Virus record (IMG/VR): IMGVR_UViG_3300003690_000003
Location: 106,862 to 170,861 of that record
Source: a virus
Strand: one strand, 5' to 3'
Length of the DNA stretch: 64,000 nucleotides
Shown here: positions 11,501-19,421 of the stretch, piece by piece
How the letters are laid out: every line of letters starts with the position of its first letter
Position numbering within the stretch: position 1 is the stretch's first letter
Notes under the pieces: generated by a model
Told to the model about the DNA's origin: nothing
What the model saw: only the letters and a program-made list of their open reading frames with translations
The model's database searches: none
Program-made: the position numbers and the translations under genes

Positions 11501-14500
11501 CCATAGTCTATAACTCCACGGTTGCGCCAAGGAAGTGCGTTATATACTGACTTCTCTTCGTGAGCGGGATCCATATAGCCGCGAGATGAGACATCCCAGC
11601 CACCAGGAGCATTAAACCTGTTAACTATAATAGACTGGTTAGAGTTTGCGCCGGTACGCGTAGGAAGGGTATATTCTAAGTTGCCCCCCACATTTTGTGT
11701 AAGATTTCCAAAGGAAGGAGAGGTCTTTTGTATAGCACTAGCTGGGAGGCTCTCAGGGGTTCCATTATGAGCGCCCACCTCATCGATCAGCGAGTTTACA
11801 CCAAGACTGTAGCTCGTTGAACCATCGGTGGCGTCATTGGCATTATCTCCGAGTTTCCACCAAGATATAAGATTTCCACTGGCGGCGGCAACAGTCTGTT
11901 TCAAATTAAGGCGCGCACCGTTATTATATATTTCGGTAACATGATCTTGAGAAAGTTCTTTTCTCCAAACGGCAGCATCACATATATGACCGAGCCATTC
12001 ATCCTGAACACCGGTGCCGCGGGCGCCTATAAAACATTCCATGCCGCTGATTTCAAGCGGAGCGCTAACAGTGTCTACCAGGTTGGTATCCAGTGTGCCA
12101 TTAACATATAATTTTTGTGCACCGGTGGTGTCGCCCTCAAATGTGGCCACAATATGCATCCACACTCCCGTTGTAATCGTACTTGTATTTACTTTACCCG
12201 TATCGACGCTGCCAGCAATAGTAAACTCAAAGCGGCCCGAGTCGCCAGTATCCCAATAAAGACGTCTATCTGAATTTGAAAAATCAAAAATGCGGTCATT
12301 GTCACTAATACTAGGATCTACTTTTACCCACGCTGAAAGGCTGAATGCTTTCGCGCTGCCCCCGGCGCCGCCAATCTCCGCTGCCCAAACCGTGTCCGCC
12401 CCAATCAAAACCCTATCGTCGGTGGTCTCACCCCCAAAATATACCGAATGAACTTCAGGAGTCTGCAGCGGGAATCGACCTCTCGTGGCCAAAGTCTCAG
12501 GATACAACGCAAAGTCAAACGACTGATCTTGGAAGAACGGATCATTAATGCTTCTTCCAGCGGTTTGTATAATCTGGTAGTTCTTCTGATAGTTTCCTAT
12601 CCTGCTATGCATTATTGTCCCGGACATTCTCTGGTTCAGAGAACCGGTTGTCATCAAGATATTCTTGATATTAACTGGACGTTTGGTGCCAACATTCCTC
12701 TTAAGATTGGCTTTTGGTCGATTAAATAAGTATGGAGGGCTTACTGCCGGCGAATCTTCTTGTGGGTATTGAGGGCCTACAATACCGAGGGCGCCCACCT
12801 CGGCGTCGGTGGCGGGAGGAAAGATCCGGCCACCGGTCCAAAGTCCTAATAGAAGCTTAAATCCTTCTGCGCGGTCGTCGGCGTTATCTAAACCACCACC
12901 GAGGGGATCGCCCTCCCGATGTGGCCTTGAACTAGAAACATTAAGCTCAATATGACGGTGTTCGCGGCCTCCTACAAACTTCTCAGTAAAAGGTCCCTGC
13001 ATTGGAACTTCATAGTCGGGCCCATAAACATCGGTATGTAGATTGGTTAACTGTACGCTTCCTGTAAATCGATTAACTATTTGGAGATTGTAACCGGTGT
13101 TAACTGATGAACTATATAAACTAAACGGCGCTATTAATTGACCGTCATTGGTTGTAAAATATGGAGAATTGGCGGGCTCTTTGTTGATAAATCCCATACC
13201 AAAGCCGAGTCTTCTCTTAACTCCCGGGTTTAAATTATCGGAAATATTTTGCCATTTCTCAACATCGTCTCCAAAAGCTAGCATTATATTAGCAGGAATA
13301 TTGGTACCAGGAACTCTTGGGCCGGCTGGATATGTTGCTGCATAAACCACGTCACGCTGTTTTTTGCGAGTATAGTTTACGCCACTACGAATAGTCCGCA
13401 GCTTCTTAAAACTATTCTCTATAGTAAATCTATAAGGGGTCGATTTTTTTCTATTACGAACAGACTCTGTTGTCTTAAGAACCATAGTCCGGCTATGATT
13501 GACGCTTGCAACTGAAGAACTAACAGGATTTAATGTCGTTCCCTCCATACCGGCATATTTTGGATACCTCTCTGCCATCTGCAGCCAATAAGTTGCATTA
13601 ACACTTTGTGAGAGTACTGTGGGGGGAGGCCCTGTGATAGGGGTGAGTATCGGATGGTGAGCGTACTTCCAGCCCGGGCTTAATGGAAGCACCGTTAAGA
13701 GAGGCCCGATGGGATCCGAGGGCTTCATTTCTAAAGTGGGGAACTTGTGTTGATATTTATCGCGCGCTAGTATGTGATTTTCCACCATTATTCGAATGCC
13801 ATCTGCAAAATCTGCAGATGCCGGTACCAACTGTTCAATCATCTTACCCAAAGAAGTATCAAACCATTTATAAAACTCAATATATTTATCTAAATCGGGT
13901 GTATTCTCAACGCGTTCAAAAAATAGCTCTCTCAGCTTTCCTAACCGTTTATATTGAGGACGATATTTATTAACTGGCTCTCCAATAAGATTGTTAAAAT
14001 CGACAATGGAACCAAATATATTAAGCATTTCCTCTGAAATGGTTTGATACATGCTCTTTTCGAATGCAAAAAAGAAAGTAATTGGACGTGATTCCCGTGT
14101 AAACTCAAGATCGTCTTGCGTGGTCAATACTTTAATCATGTCTTGAGCATAAAGATTCTCGGGCAAATTCTGTTTTGCCGAAACTAAGTAATCTACGTCT
14201 ACCACTTTAACAGAACTAACCGGGAATCCGTAACCTCGGCCGGTATGTTGAGCATTTAATATATTCCCTAATGCCCCGTAACGAGTAGTTTGAAGTGCTG
14301 TTGAACCAGAAGAAAAGTCTGCCACCACAAACTCTCCAGAAGCATCTGAGCCGGTTACCTGTTCAAAATCCCAGTTTAGTGCCAAAGTTTCTATTTGTGG
14401 AACTTCGAAATTGTTTTTACCATCCTGGAACACATAGGCACTTCTGTAGGGATGCAGCGCGCCATAGTTTTTAACATCTCTTGCGTGGGCTTTAATCGCA

Positions 14501-17500
14501 TCATTCTCTAAATAATCCAGCCAATATCTGCATGCTGCCATCTTAACATCCGACTTGGCTAAAACAGATCCAGTAAAGTTCTCAACATGAGCGCCCACAT
14601 ATACGCGCTTTGACCCCGTCATAAAACCATCCGGAACTTCAGATTGAAGTAAAGAACCGCTTACACTAAACTCATTTAATATTACATCAGCATCATACTG
14701 CACTCCATATAGCTCAACAATCCAGCTATGCGAAGTAGCATCGCTTCCGGTTACAAAATCCATCTCTGGATAGGTACTGGGACGTACGCGGACTGCTAAC
14801 GACCATTTGCTATTATCATAAACCTGTTCAAATAACGGACTTGTCAGGACAGAACCGGTTATACAGCCGCCAGAACTGGCGCTTAAAACGAACCTTGCAT
14901 TATTATCGCCAGCCGCTCCACGTGCGACAAAGACTTGGAAGTTAGTCCTGTCAAGAGAGTTCCAAGTTGTTTCATCCGAGAAGAGTATTTCGCTATCGAC
15001 TGCGGTATGAACTCCAAATATAGAGGCTGATACTTCAGTAAAGTTCTGAGTTGAATATAAATCGCTCGCTTGAGCGAACTTCTTAGGGAATAATACTTCG
15101 GCTTCTAATGTAAAAGCATAACCATTTGCGAGGAAGGCCCCCCCGGTAATATAATTTACTGAGTTGCTATTGGCGTTAGAAGCGTTTTGAAATACCAAAG
15201 AAGAAAAACGATCTGTGTGATTAAAGTCTATCAGACGATCACGTGATTCCGCCATCGTTGTATTATCACGAAGTTCATATTCTATATTGTCTCCATATAA
15301 GCTCAGCTTAACTACTTCTTCATCTATTCCAAAACAACGAACCAGATTTCTAAAACTTTTTTCAGTTCCCTTGGACTTATAAATGTGAATCAGATTATTA
15401 TAAATGTTCTGATATATCATACTCTTAATGTCAGTAAGAGATTTTACAAAAAGCCTATCTTCGCTTCTATCGGCTAGCTTTTCTAAAACGTCTGCGTCTA
15501 GAAATAACTCTGGAGAGAGTAAGCCGCGCGCGTCTAAAAGTCTATTACTAAAAATATTTGGTTTGTCGGATCCGCTAACATACCCAAAATCTTTAATGGT
15601 ATTAACGTTTTCTATCTGCAGTTGTAGAGAGTCAAAATACATCGCACAAATTTGTGTTAAGTTTTTTAATTCATCGCCACCCTTAGAATCTTCTTCCTGA
15701 ATCCAAGTGGGAAACATACCAAATAAAGACGAATTATTAGTATGATCGTAAACAGATCCGGAGGTTTCCAAAGAAGTTAATACGGCTTGGACCTCTGGAT
15801 GTGAGGGGTACAAAATAGGATCTCGGAACTCAGTGGCTGCAGCTGAAGCCGATACAATGGCAGAGCCCGTATTTCTAATAGCGGAATAGTATGTCGCATC
15901 GCGTGTCCAGGCACCGTTGGTCACGCGGCCTGAAAAGTCTAGAATAGTTAGGTCTTTACTTTCAACCCCCGTAATACCTTCATTGAACTTATAGTATACT
16001 CCCAAATCGGTATTTGCCAGGTCAGTGTTAGTACCCCCTCCCACTTGAGTAAACCAATAACGACCAATATCCTTCGAACTTCTTTGGGTCTTCCAATAGC
16101 GAAACTCGTCTAAAGAACCAGAAAGTTTACCGGCGCCGGCGGTGACGGTCGACGGTGTCGTTGTACCCGATGGAGCAGTTCTAAGGGCGCCTATATACGC
16201 CGCCATAGAGCCGCTAACCTTGTTGAGCCCAGTGGTACCTAGCAAAAGCTGCTGTTCAAAATCGCCATCAACATAAAATCTAGAGGTGATGCCGGCAGAT
16301 GCTGACTTAAAAGTAAATGCATAGTGATGCCAGTTTCCATCAGCCACTGATGCGGCGATAAAAGTATTCGTAGGTATCAACCCAGAACTATAAGTTAAAC
16401 CAGCCGGATCAAGTTGAATAGTTGGAAGAGTCGTTGTGGCCGCAGGAGTCATATGATCCGTTCCAATCTGATCATAAATTGCCGAATTTGTGTCTCTTGA
16501 GCCATCGCCCATTCGCCACCAAGAAATAATATTTGACACGTCAGAGCGCTGGCCTAAGTTTGTTGGCTCCCCGCTGTTGTAAAGTGCAGTAACTTCGGCT
16601 GAACTTAGTACCACCTTCCAAACACTTACCTCGTCTATATAACCGGTAAAAGCCTGATCCTTCTCTTCGTCGTTTCCTAAGAAAGCACCATAAGTAGAGA
16701 TAGTACCCCAATCATTCCTGGCCGTATTATAGCTACTATTAAGAGTCTTAACCACACCATCGACATAAACGATTGCTGTTTCTGCCGGACTCGTAGCGGC
16801 GTTTCCATCATATGTTACAACTATGTGATGCCATGTATTATCACTAATTGCATTATTGTTAGTTCGATTATTTAAATTGGTGCCGGCGGTGTCGGCATAA
16901 ACTTGAATTCTATTGGCATGACTGATGGCGACCCTAAAATCATCATTCCCTAGGGTAAAAATCCTATCTGGTGTACTGCCGCCGCCGTCCGCGGTTTTGT
17001 ATACCCAAGCCGAAAAAGTGATTCTCCTGTTCGTGAGTGCCGTATTCCATGTTCCGGCTGAGCGCGTGCCGCCCAATCTAGCCGTAATATCACTATCGCC
17101 GCTAAATAGCACCCCCTTGGGCGCTGCTGTCACAGCTGACGCGTCCACAAAGCCCATCGTCCCGGACATCATTGTTAGAAGGAAGGGACTCGTTCCATCA
17201 TCGGAACCGGTTAAATCAATTCTAAAACGACCATAATCTGCGCTTGATGAGTTGGCATAGTTCCAAAGATCAAAAATAACCTCTTTTCCGGTATTGTTAG
17301 TCGTATCAAACGCATCCTTTTTCAGCCAAAACTCTACAGATGTCCCATTGGTTAAATCAAGTTCTAGATTTGATTCTCTATTATCCGCCGGCGACCATAT
17401 ATTAGCCGGAGCGGTACGAGGGACCGTGCTTTTAAGATGAGGGCCTCCGTAAAGGCTAATATATTCAAGATCTTCTGGAAGACCATAGCCATCAACTATA

Positions 17501-17874
17501 CTTCCGTCACGATCGCCCCATCCACCATAAGAAAAGTTAATATATCCTGTAGTTCGTGGATATCTCTCTTCAAAAACGTATAAATCTACATATGAAGAAC
17601 TATTTTCCCAGCTAAGTCTCTCATATAAAGACCCATCATAAGGATAGGCCTTATAAATATTTCTTACTGCGTCCCCATAATATTGTTTAGCAGACCCATA
17701 TCGCGCAAAGTTTTCAGGTTTTGAATAATCAATAGGAGGTAGATAGCGGCTTTCTTTAACAATGTCTGCGTCGTGATAGTTAACTGATTCTACATCAGCG
17801 CCTACACTTTCTTCTGTTCTGTTTGTTAAAGATTTAGCAATCGAAATCTTACTAAATAGATCTTTAAGACTCAC
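5578..17874 (-). CDS. Giant LamG-domain virion protein (4098 aa)
   Basis: A 12.3 kb gene encoding a 4098-residue protein, six bases after the 513-aa gene and nine bases before the next. It contains at least five LamG/concanavalin A-like modules: an interrupted one at about residues 165-600, with cassettes at about 253-482, 1808-2048, 2210-2442 and 2504-2739. Each cassette shows the LamG signatures W-H-H/Y-V-V-T-F/Y, LYVDG-like and IDEVxxW, followed by LxxWWRMGDG-like and DQIG-like strings. Between them is a Ser/Gly/Tyr-rich scaffold, including a helical segment with YKSKGTEKSFRNLVRCFGI near residue 845. LamG domains usually bind carbohydrate or protein, so receptor or surface attachment is likely. 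With gp25- and gp6-like neighbours, it is probably a tail-tip or fibre-like component. No protease or hydrolase motif was recognised. Confidence 0.93.
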   Translation of the reverse strand: MSLKDLFSKISIAKSLTNRTEESVGADVESVNYHDADIVKESRYLPPIDYSKPENFARYGSAKQYYGDAVRNIYKAYPYDGSLYERLSWENSSSYVDLYVFEERYPRTTGYINFSYGGWGDRDGSIVDGYGLPEDLEYISLYGGPHLKSTVPRTAPANIWSPADNRESNLELDLTNGTSVEFWLKKDAFDTTNNTGKEVIFDLWNYANSSSADYGRFRIDLTGSDDGTSPFLLTMMSGTMGFVDASAVTAAPKGVLFSGDSDITARLGGTRSAGTWNTALTNRRITFSAWVYKTADGGGSTPDRIFTLGNDDFRVAISHANRIQVYADTAGTNLNNRTNNNAISDNTWHHIVVTYDGNAATSPAETAIVYVDGVVKTLNSSYNTARNDWGTISTYGAFLGNDEEKDQAFTGYIDEVSVWKVVLSSAEVTALYNSGEPTNLGQRSDVSNIISWWRMGDGSRDTNSAIYDQIGTDHMTPAATTTLPTIQLDPAGLTYSSGLIPTNTFIAASVADGNWHHYAFTFKSASAGITSRFYVDGDFEQQLLLGTTGLNKVSGSMAAYIGALRTAPSGTTTPSTVTAGAGKLSGSLDEFRYWKTQRSSKDIGRYWFTQVGGGTNTDLANTDLGVYYKFNEGITGVESKDLTILDFSGRVTNGAWTRDATYYSAIRNTGSAIVSASAAATEFRDPILYPSHPEVQAVLTSLETSGSVYDHTNNSSLFGMFPTWIQEEDSKGGDELKNLTQICAMYFDSLQLQIENVNTIKDFGYVSGSDKPNIFSNRLLDARGLLSPELFLDADVLEKLADRSEDRLFVKSLTDIKSMIYQNIYNNLIHIYKSKGTEKSFRNLVRCFGIDEEVVKLSLYGDNIEYELRDNTTMAESRDRLIDFNHTDRFSSLVFQNASNANSNSVNYITGGAFLANGYAFTLEAEVLFPKKFAQASDLYSTQNFTEVSASIFGVHTAVDSEILFSDETTWNSLDRTNFQVFVARGAAGDNNARFVLSASSGGCITGSVLTSPLFEQVYDNSKWSLAVRVRPSTYPEMDFVTGSDATSHSWIVELYGVQYDADVILNEFSVSGSLLQSEVPDGFMTGSKRVYVGAHVENFTGSVLAKSDVKMAACRYWLDYLENDAIKAHARDVKNYGALHPYRSAYVFQDGKNNFEVPQIETLALNWDFEQVTGSDASGEFVVADFSSGSTALQTTRYGALGNILNAQHTGRGYGFPVSSVKVVDVDYLVSAKQNLPENLYAQDMIKVLTTQDDLEFTRESRPITFFFAFEKSMYQTISEEMLNIFGSIVDFNNLIGEPVNKYRPQYKRLGKLRELFFERVENTPDLDKYIEFYKWFDTSLGKMIEQLVPASADFADGIRIMVENHILARDKYQHKFPTLEMKPSDPIGPLLTVLPLSPGWKYAHHPILTPITGPPPTVLSQSVNATYWLQMAERYPKYAGMEGTTLNPVSSSVASVNHSRTMVLKTTESVRNRKKSTPYRFTIENSFKKLRTIRSGVNYTRKKQRDVVYAATYPAGPRVPGTNIPANIMLAFGDDVEKWQNISDNLNPGVKRRLGFGMGFINKEPANSPYFTTNDGQLIAPFSLYSSSVNTGYNLQIVNRFTGSVQLTNLHTDVYGPDYEVPMQGPFTEKFVGGREHRHIELNVSSSRPHREGDPLGGGLDNADDRAEGFKLLLGLWTGGRIFPPATDAEVGALGIVGPQYPQEDSPAVSPPYLFNRPKANLKRNVGTKRPVNIKNILMTTGSLNQRMSGTIMHSRIGNYQKNYQIIQTAGRSINDPFFQDQSFDFALYPETLATRGRFPLQTPEVHSVYFGGETTDDRVLIGADTVWAAEIGGAGGSAKAFSLSAWVKVDPSISDNDRIFDFSNSDRRLYWDTGDSGRFEFTIAGSVDTGKVNTSTITTGVWMHIVATFEGDTTGAQKLYVNGTLDTNLVDTVSAPLEISGMECFIGARGTGVQDEWLGHICDAAVWRKELSQDHVTEIYNNGARLNLKQTVAAASGNLISWWKLGDNANDATDGSTSYSLGVNSLIDEVGAHNGTPESLPASAIQKTSPSFGNLTQNVGGNLEYTLPTRTGANSNQSIIVNRFNAPGGWDVSSRGYMDPAHEEKSVYNALPWRNRGVIDYGRTGSVPGDPSISGTIHVVDQIDYARGLNQRSTLHSGRFGVEVGVAASSSASGIRKYGLTQVAYSNLPSWNKMNRNPKRVIKEAPVGAGYFNGSTSYVEAGIASDWTSLVGGLGNAALPFSVSLWLRLPTLPGSSSKVWAFGVQRYMNIYSTGLLKFFGNNSSGVTVLNATALTTNRWYHVVITYNGGSDNGGDETATIYLNGVNDNDTVANSSTSGQIIKGLTIGSRDSGTANTNAYISNFAVWSKVLAAAEVKSLYNNGVVVNIKETLPTSLQAWYRFNSYAGDTNASVDNQMGLIGSSAASASLATDLVLQHAHAPKRFEALAAGGVSWPTYQTNTYDNAYVTHQIPQSDRQYAWITGSLLPTAKVYGYDGLTSYAYLQNSSSMFFDDTNDYIDIGTAVTWNSLIGGSGTSAKPFSISLWFNSADWSSYQQLIHFGIYGRALYTNSSDGIRFQIDGSDSNGRIKTGTAYLNDNQWHHVVATFEGGDPAGVSLGGMKLYLDGVDRTTSAGFQLDNPAAIATENGTIGVELDAPGGYFDGNIDEVAIWNTELSANQAEEAYNNGTAKNFKQHSAAASLLSWYRMGDGRGDSATMIIDQIGGHNGTVNGAVASDLSIDGSRYDGPFHYKLEDQFVSASDFGCTVRGPAGGAYPLWFPLYRWGATRKTVAAGGYPFYGPNFAGLNTVLKDPLTASQNTLGFPLNTDILSTLNGQQRVKLFYPSQSDAIETQYANRNAEDFGYIEGFIYDGTGEAAAGTYGQGAGTAQMFNALMLHRNGPYGWPTFRQIQAGPHSHPLVREQRKNNRLTVRTLPTIVNRATGVRGLKGNEIVSYIEPPIGSQHKVMTHTLVSTNRVVDNDRNVTFIDQSLIYNHSFANKVDYFANIELTNRYNLKLDTKRGDLYFNRLNELLLKDTAGNTENSPFENIDKVLVNYKQTVYPAAKNAGLNRNRRRVNYSISNIWNNNRTLRGYAGSQVDLPMSPTGAALNASIWPLDGHGYPSPGTTADTNFQDTLSSNPLSGSGLLQNCFSGFDQWGEGNITASCMYTQRCMIGISGAAGDGGAPTSFNTNNPRANFPGDAEYQVAEQAGKKPYLTYDQYCENLRLIGKDYSIVPEFRISEQMDYYLNTAAEDFWAPNNSFLDLTGSSIADSSENNFFKVYSNSDFMRFFSVVDETYDNKSLVNGDIMKKDKLALRCSGLVKFLPYKGLSSSYGPFMKCTAAACGNDDEATSPDWAGGSRLPKRGGGRITSDFMETKAAFRAFVEPLAGPGILYNTIKSGIGVSNYILRSIWDGYIRDYLGHTVGRDVQYSARSQTKQIGGANCPRAGSDDFGEYYGWKGLLPLNPSASYSTLVDETGYYYYMHKLPFEALLHPVQHMSTRILAPIQVPAADDPNPAANYDNFNAGYIFDRGVGSGSISSSYGHLASNPTNPTLANCMNAVRWPGDGLKNYELAIDNFVCETVDFFQTGLKSFKSSREDQFREVKSGSVYGMKVSLNRTQQSIIGAASPAQTQLSKQVADTTIFTMYNRASGFGRPMSASFEGTANIPSWVHVTPPYYDGEAVATILFKPQYDGKPMLADIFSNSEITYQRSGEYLSPDASTNTIFLNDPDAKQRFAAMQISASVDLTREVTAIIANTTTATKRWLIQTKFETPVLNFAAVSASTPLTPTAAAHSGDLLATKGMWHQKGAICQGREGIFISLTDPGHIESSPNGDANYNVQSLLDVVGFSPVVKRIGSITDAKVVSEAVVAVPFTIALDGRRKFYRFSKHQRNGAIRILAGQQTQVQVKPDVLKICKALKDYVFPPKFDFVTTETGRETIDPFVMFVFEFTKKFSQQDLADIWQNLPPETSGESLQAREATIQHSLLAEDFFDSDQRQISEHMRWMVFKVKRRAKSNYNKYKATGLTDDLSTVPNSIDSPYTYNWPYDYFSLVELVKMDMGIQYASSESVEDVEAAQDLADQAAADAAQGALNLLG
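9660..10365 (-). repeat. LamG cassette D
   Basis: Encodes residues about 2504-2739. It opens SSMFFDDTNDYIDIG, continues GGSGTSAKPFSISLWFNS, QWHHVVATFEGG, KLYLDGVDR and NIDEVAIWNTEL, and closes with LLSWYRMGDGRGD and DQIGGHNGT. It is the most typical copy. A scaffold linker of about 60 residues separates it from cassette C. Confidence 0.78.
10550..11245 (-). repeat. LamG cassette C
   Basis: Encodes residues about 2210-2442. It opens GYFNGSTSYVEAGIASDW, continues GGLGNAALPFSVSLWLRL, RWYHVVITYNGG, IYLNGVND and ISNFAVWSKVL, and closes with LQAWYRFNSYAGD. It lies between scaffold segments NRNPKRV upstream and GGVSWPTYQTNTYDNAYV downstream. The order of motifs matches cassettes B and D. Confidence 0.75.
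11730..12450 (-). repeat. LamG cassette B
   Basis: Encodes residues about 1808-2048. It begins SVYFGGETTDDRVLIG, has GGAGGSAKAFSLSAWVKVD, GVWMHIVATFEGDTTG and KLYVNGTLD, and closes with LISWWKLGDNAND and a DEVGAHNGT string. The domain and its trailing LISWW-GD tail are collinear with cassettes A, C and D. The flanking scaffold segments are unrelated to the other flanks, as expected if whole modules were inserted. Boundaries were read by eye. Confidence 0.75.
16430..17115 (-). repeat. LamG cassette A, nested inside another LamG domain
   Basis: Encodes residues about 253-482 of the 4098-aa protein. It starts at VLFSGDSDITARLGG, contains NTWHHIVVTYDG and GYIDEVSVWK, and ends with IISWWRMGDG and YDQIG. 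Before it lies the first half of a LamG domain (VEFWLKKD, FDLWNY). After it lies the second half (NWHHYAFTFKSA, RFYVDGDFE, GSLDEFRYWK). The cassette therefore appears to interrupt an older LamG fold in frame. Boundaries are approximate, set by where similarity to cassettes B-D begins and ends. Confidence 0.75.
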
Positions 17875-17879
17875 TTTTG

Positions 17880-19421
17880 TTACCCTTCCTCAACCCTAAA
17901 CTTAAATTCTTCTGACTGTTGGACCCAGTCCTTTGATGAATCATTATAGTAAACGAACTTTAGACCATAAGAATAGCCGCCTTCTAATAATGACATGTTT
18001 AAATCAAAATAGTTTCCTGATACATCATAAGAAAGATAAGAATATTTGGTACTGCCAGTTCCATATGGAATCACATTAAGATCGTCTACTACCCGGAAAA
18101 CACGATAAGATGCGCTTACAATCGTTTCATTAGGAATAATCGCTGTCGCTACACTATAAATGGAATCATTTATTGCCTTTGGACGTACATAAAGTCTAAA
18201 CCTGGCTGTCTCACTTCGGATATAACCATCCTTAAGGTTGGATATTGCAGTTACATATTGGGTCGATGGCGCATTATCATAAGCCACAAGGGTTTTTGGA
18301 GCAACGGAGCCAGTAAAAAGTTCAGTAGTCCCATCATGCCATACATCGTAAAGCTGTGTTAAAGTACCTGTGGCGGCAAACGATGCTGAGTATATGCCGG
18401 TTTTGTACCATCCTCCAGTCACATTGATATCCAAATTGGCCGCGACATCCCCTCCAACTGGAAGTGCTAACTTAGAGCCCGCAGGGGCTGTTGAACCCGA
18501 ATATAAGCTAAGCAGTATTGTTCCGGTTCCTACCGATGGAATGTCAACGAGGCGCCCTCGAACATAGTTATATAAGTATAAAGTATTAAGATTGTCTGTT
18601 GCGGTGGCTAGAGAGCTGCTATAATAAAAGCTACCGCGGTTATCTTTAACACGTGAGTCCCAGCGCGCCTCTAACACCGGGCGCTTGAAGAAAAACTCTG
18701 AAGATCTTGCAAAAAACTTTTTAGTATAGTAGGATTCAGTAGCTCCCACAGTATTTTGAATAAGGCCACCGGTTGTATTAATCCCCGTAGAACTTGAAAA
18801 ATATGCTTCCTGACTAGCTGTAAGTCGCACACTGAGGCCATAATTATCATATTCACCGCCGGACTCGCCGACTATCCAGTTTTCTACGATTTCAGAAATA
18901 TCTATTTCTAGATCTTCATAGCCATTCGGGAAAGAAGCATTATAGGTTGGAGCGCTCAAATAATCGCCACCTACCGTGGTCCACGCGCCAACCTTGCCTC
19001 TGCGCATCCAGTTCGAACCACTATTATCATAAGTGCGATCAGTATACTCTTCCATATCTAAACCAACGCCTTCTTCCCAAGAAGATGAGATGGGTTCTAT
19101 TACCAGATTAAATTGGCGAGGCAACGTATAAGCATGCCGAGCGTTATACATTCTTAGATAAAAACTTACACTCCCGCTAGCAGGAATGGTGCCCGCTGTT
19201 CGATCTGTCGAAATCGTCGACACTGGAAACTCAATTATGGTGCGTGTTAATTCTTGGGAAAGCCCATCCGATCCGGAGGCTTCACCATAAATAGAAAAAA
19301 CCTCTACTACATCGGCCATTCCCATATTAGACCCCGTTCCTCTCTGACTTTCCAGCAAAGAAGACTTAAAGGCATTTGTTATAGTATTATCTTTATTAGC
19401 CGTATAACGCTTAATAGCCAT
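17880..19421 (-). CDS. Virion structural protein downstream of gp6 (513 aa)
   Basis: A soluble 513-residue protein that overlaps the gp6-like gene by one base and sits five bases before the giant LamG gene. The sequence is beta-rich (many Ser, Thr, Tyr, Gly), begins MAIKRYTANKDNTITNAFKS, and ends in an Ig-like stretch (WVQQSEEFKFRVEEG). No catalytic motif is visible. Its place between the baseplate wedge protein and the giant adhesin suggests a baseplate or adaptor component. That is positional inference; I do not recognise the family. Confidence 0.87.
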   Translation of the reverse strand: MAIKRYTANKDNTITNAFKSSLLESQRGTGSNMGMADVVEVFSIYGEASGSDGLSQELTRTIIEFPVSTISTDRTAGTIPASGSVSFYLRMYNARHAYTLPRQFNLVIEPISSSWEEGVGLDMEEYTDRTYDNSGSNWMRRGKVGAWTTVGGDYLSAPTYNASFPNGYEDLEIDISEIVENWIVGESGGEYDNYGLSVRLTASQEAYFSSSTGINTTGGLIQNTVGATESYYTKKFFARSSEFFFKRPVLEARWDSRVKDNRGSFYYSSSLATATDNLNTLYLYNYVRGRLVDIPSVGTGTILLSLYSGSTAPAGSKLALPVGGDVAANLDINVTGGWYKTGIYSASFAATGTLTQLYDVWHDGTTELFTGSVAPKTLVAYDNAPSTQYVTAISNLKDGYIRSETARFRLYVRPKAINDSIYSVATAIIPNETIVSASYRVFRVVDDLNVIPYGTGSTKYSYLSYDVSGNYFDLNMSLLEGGYSYGLKFVYYNDSSKDWVQQSEEFKFRVEEG

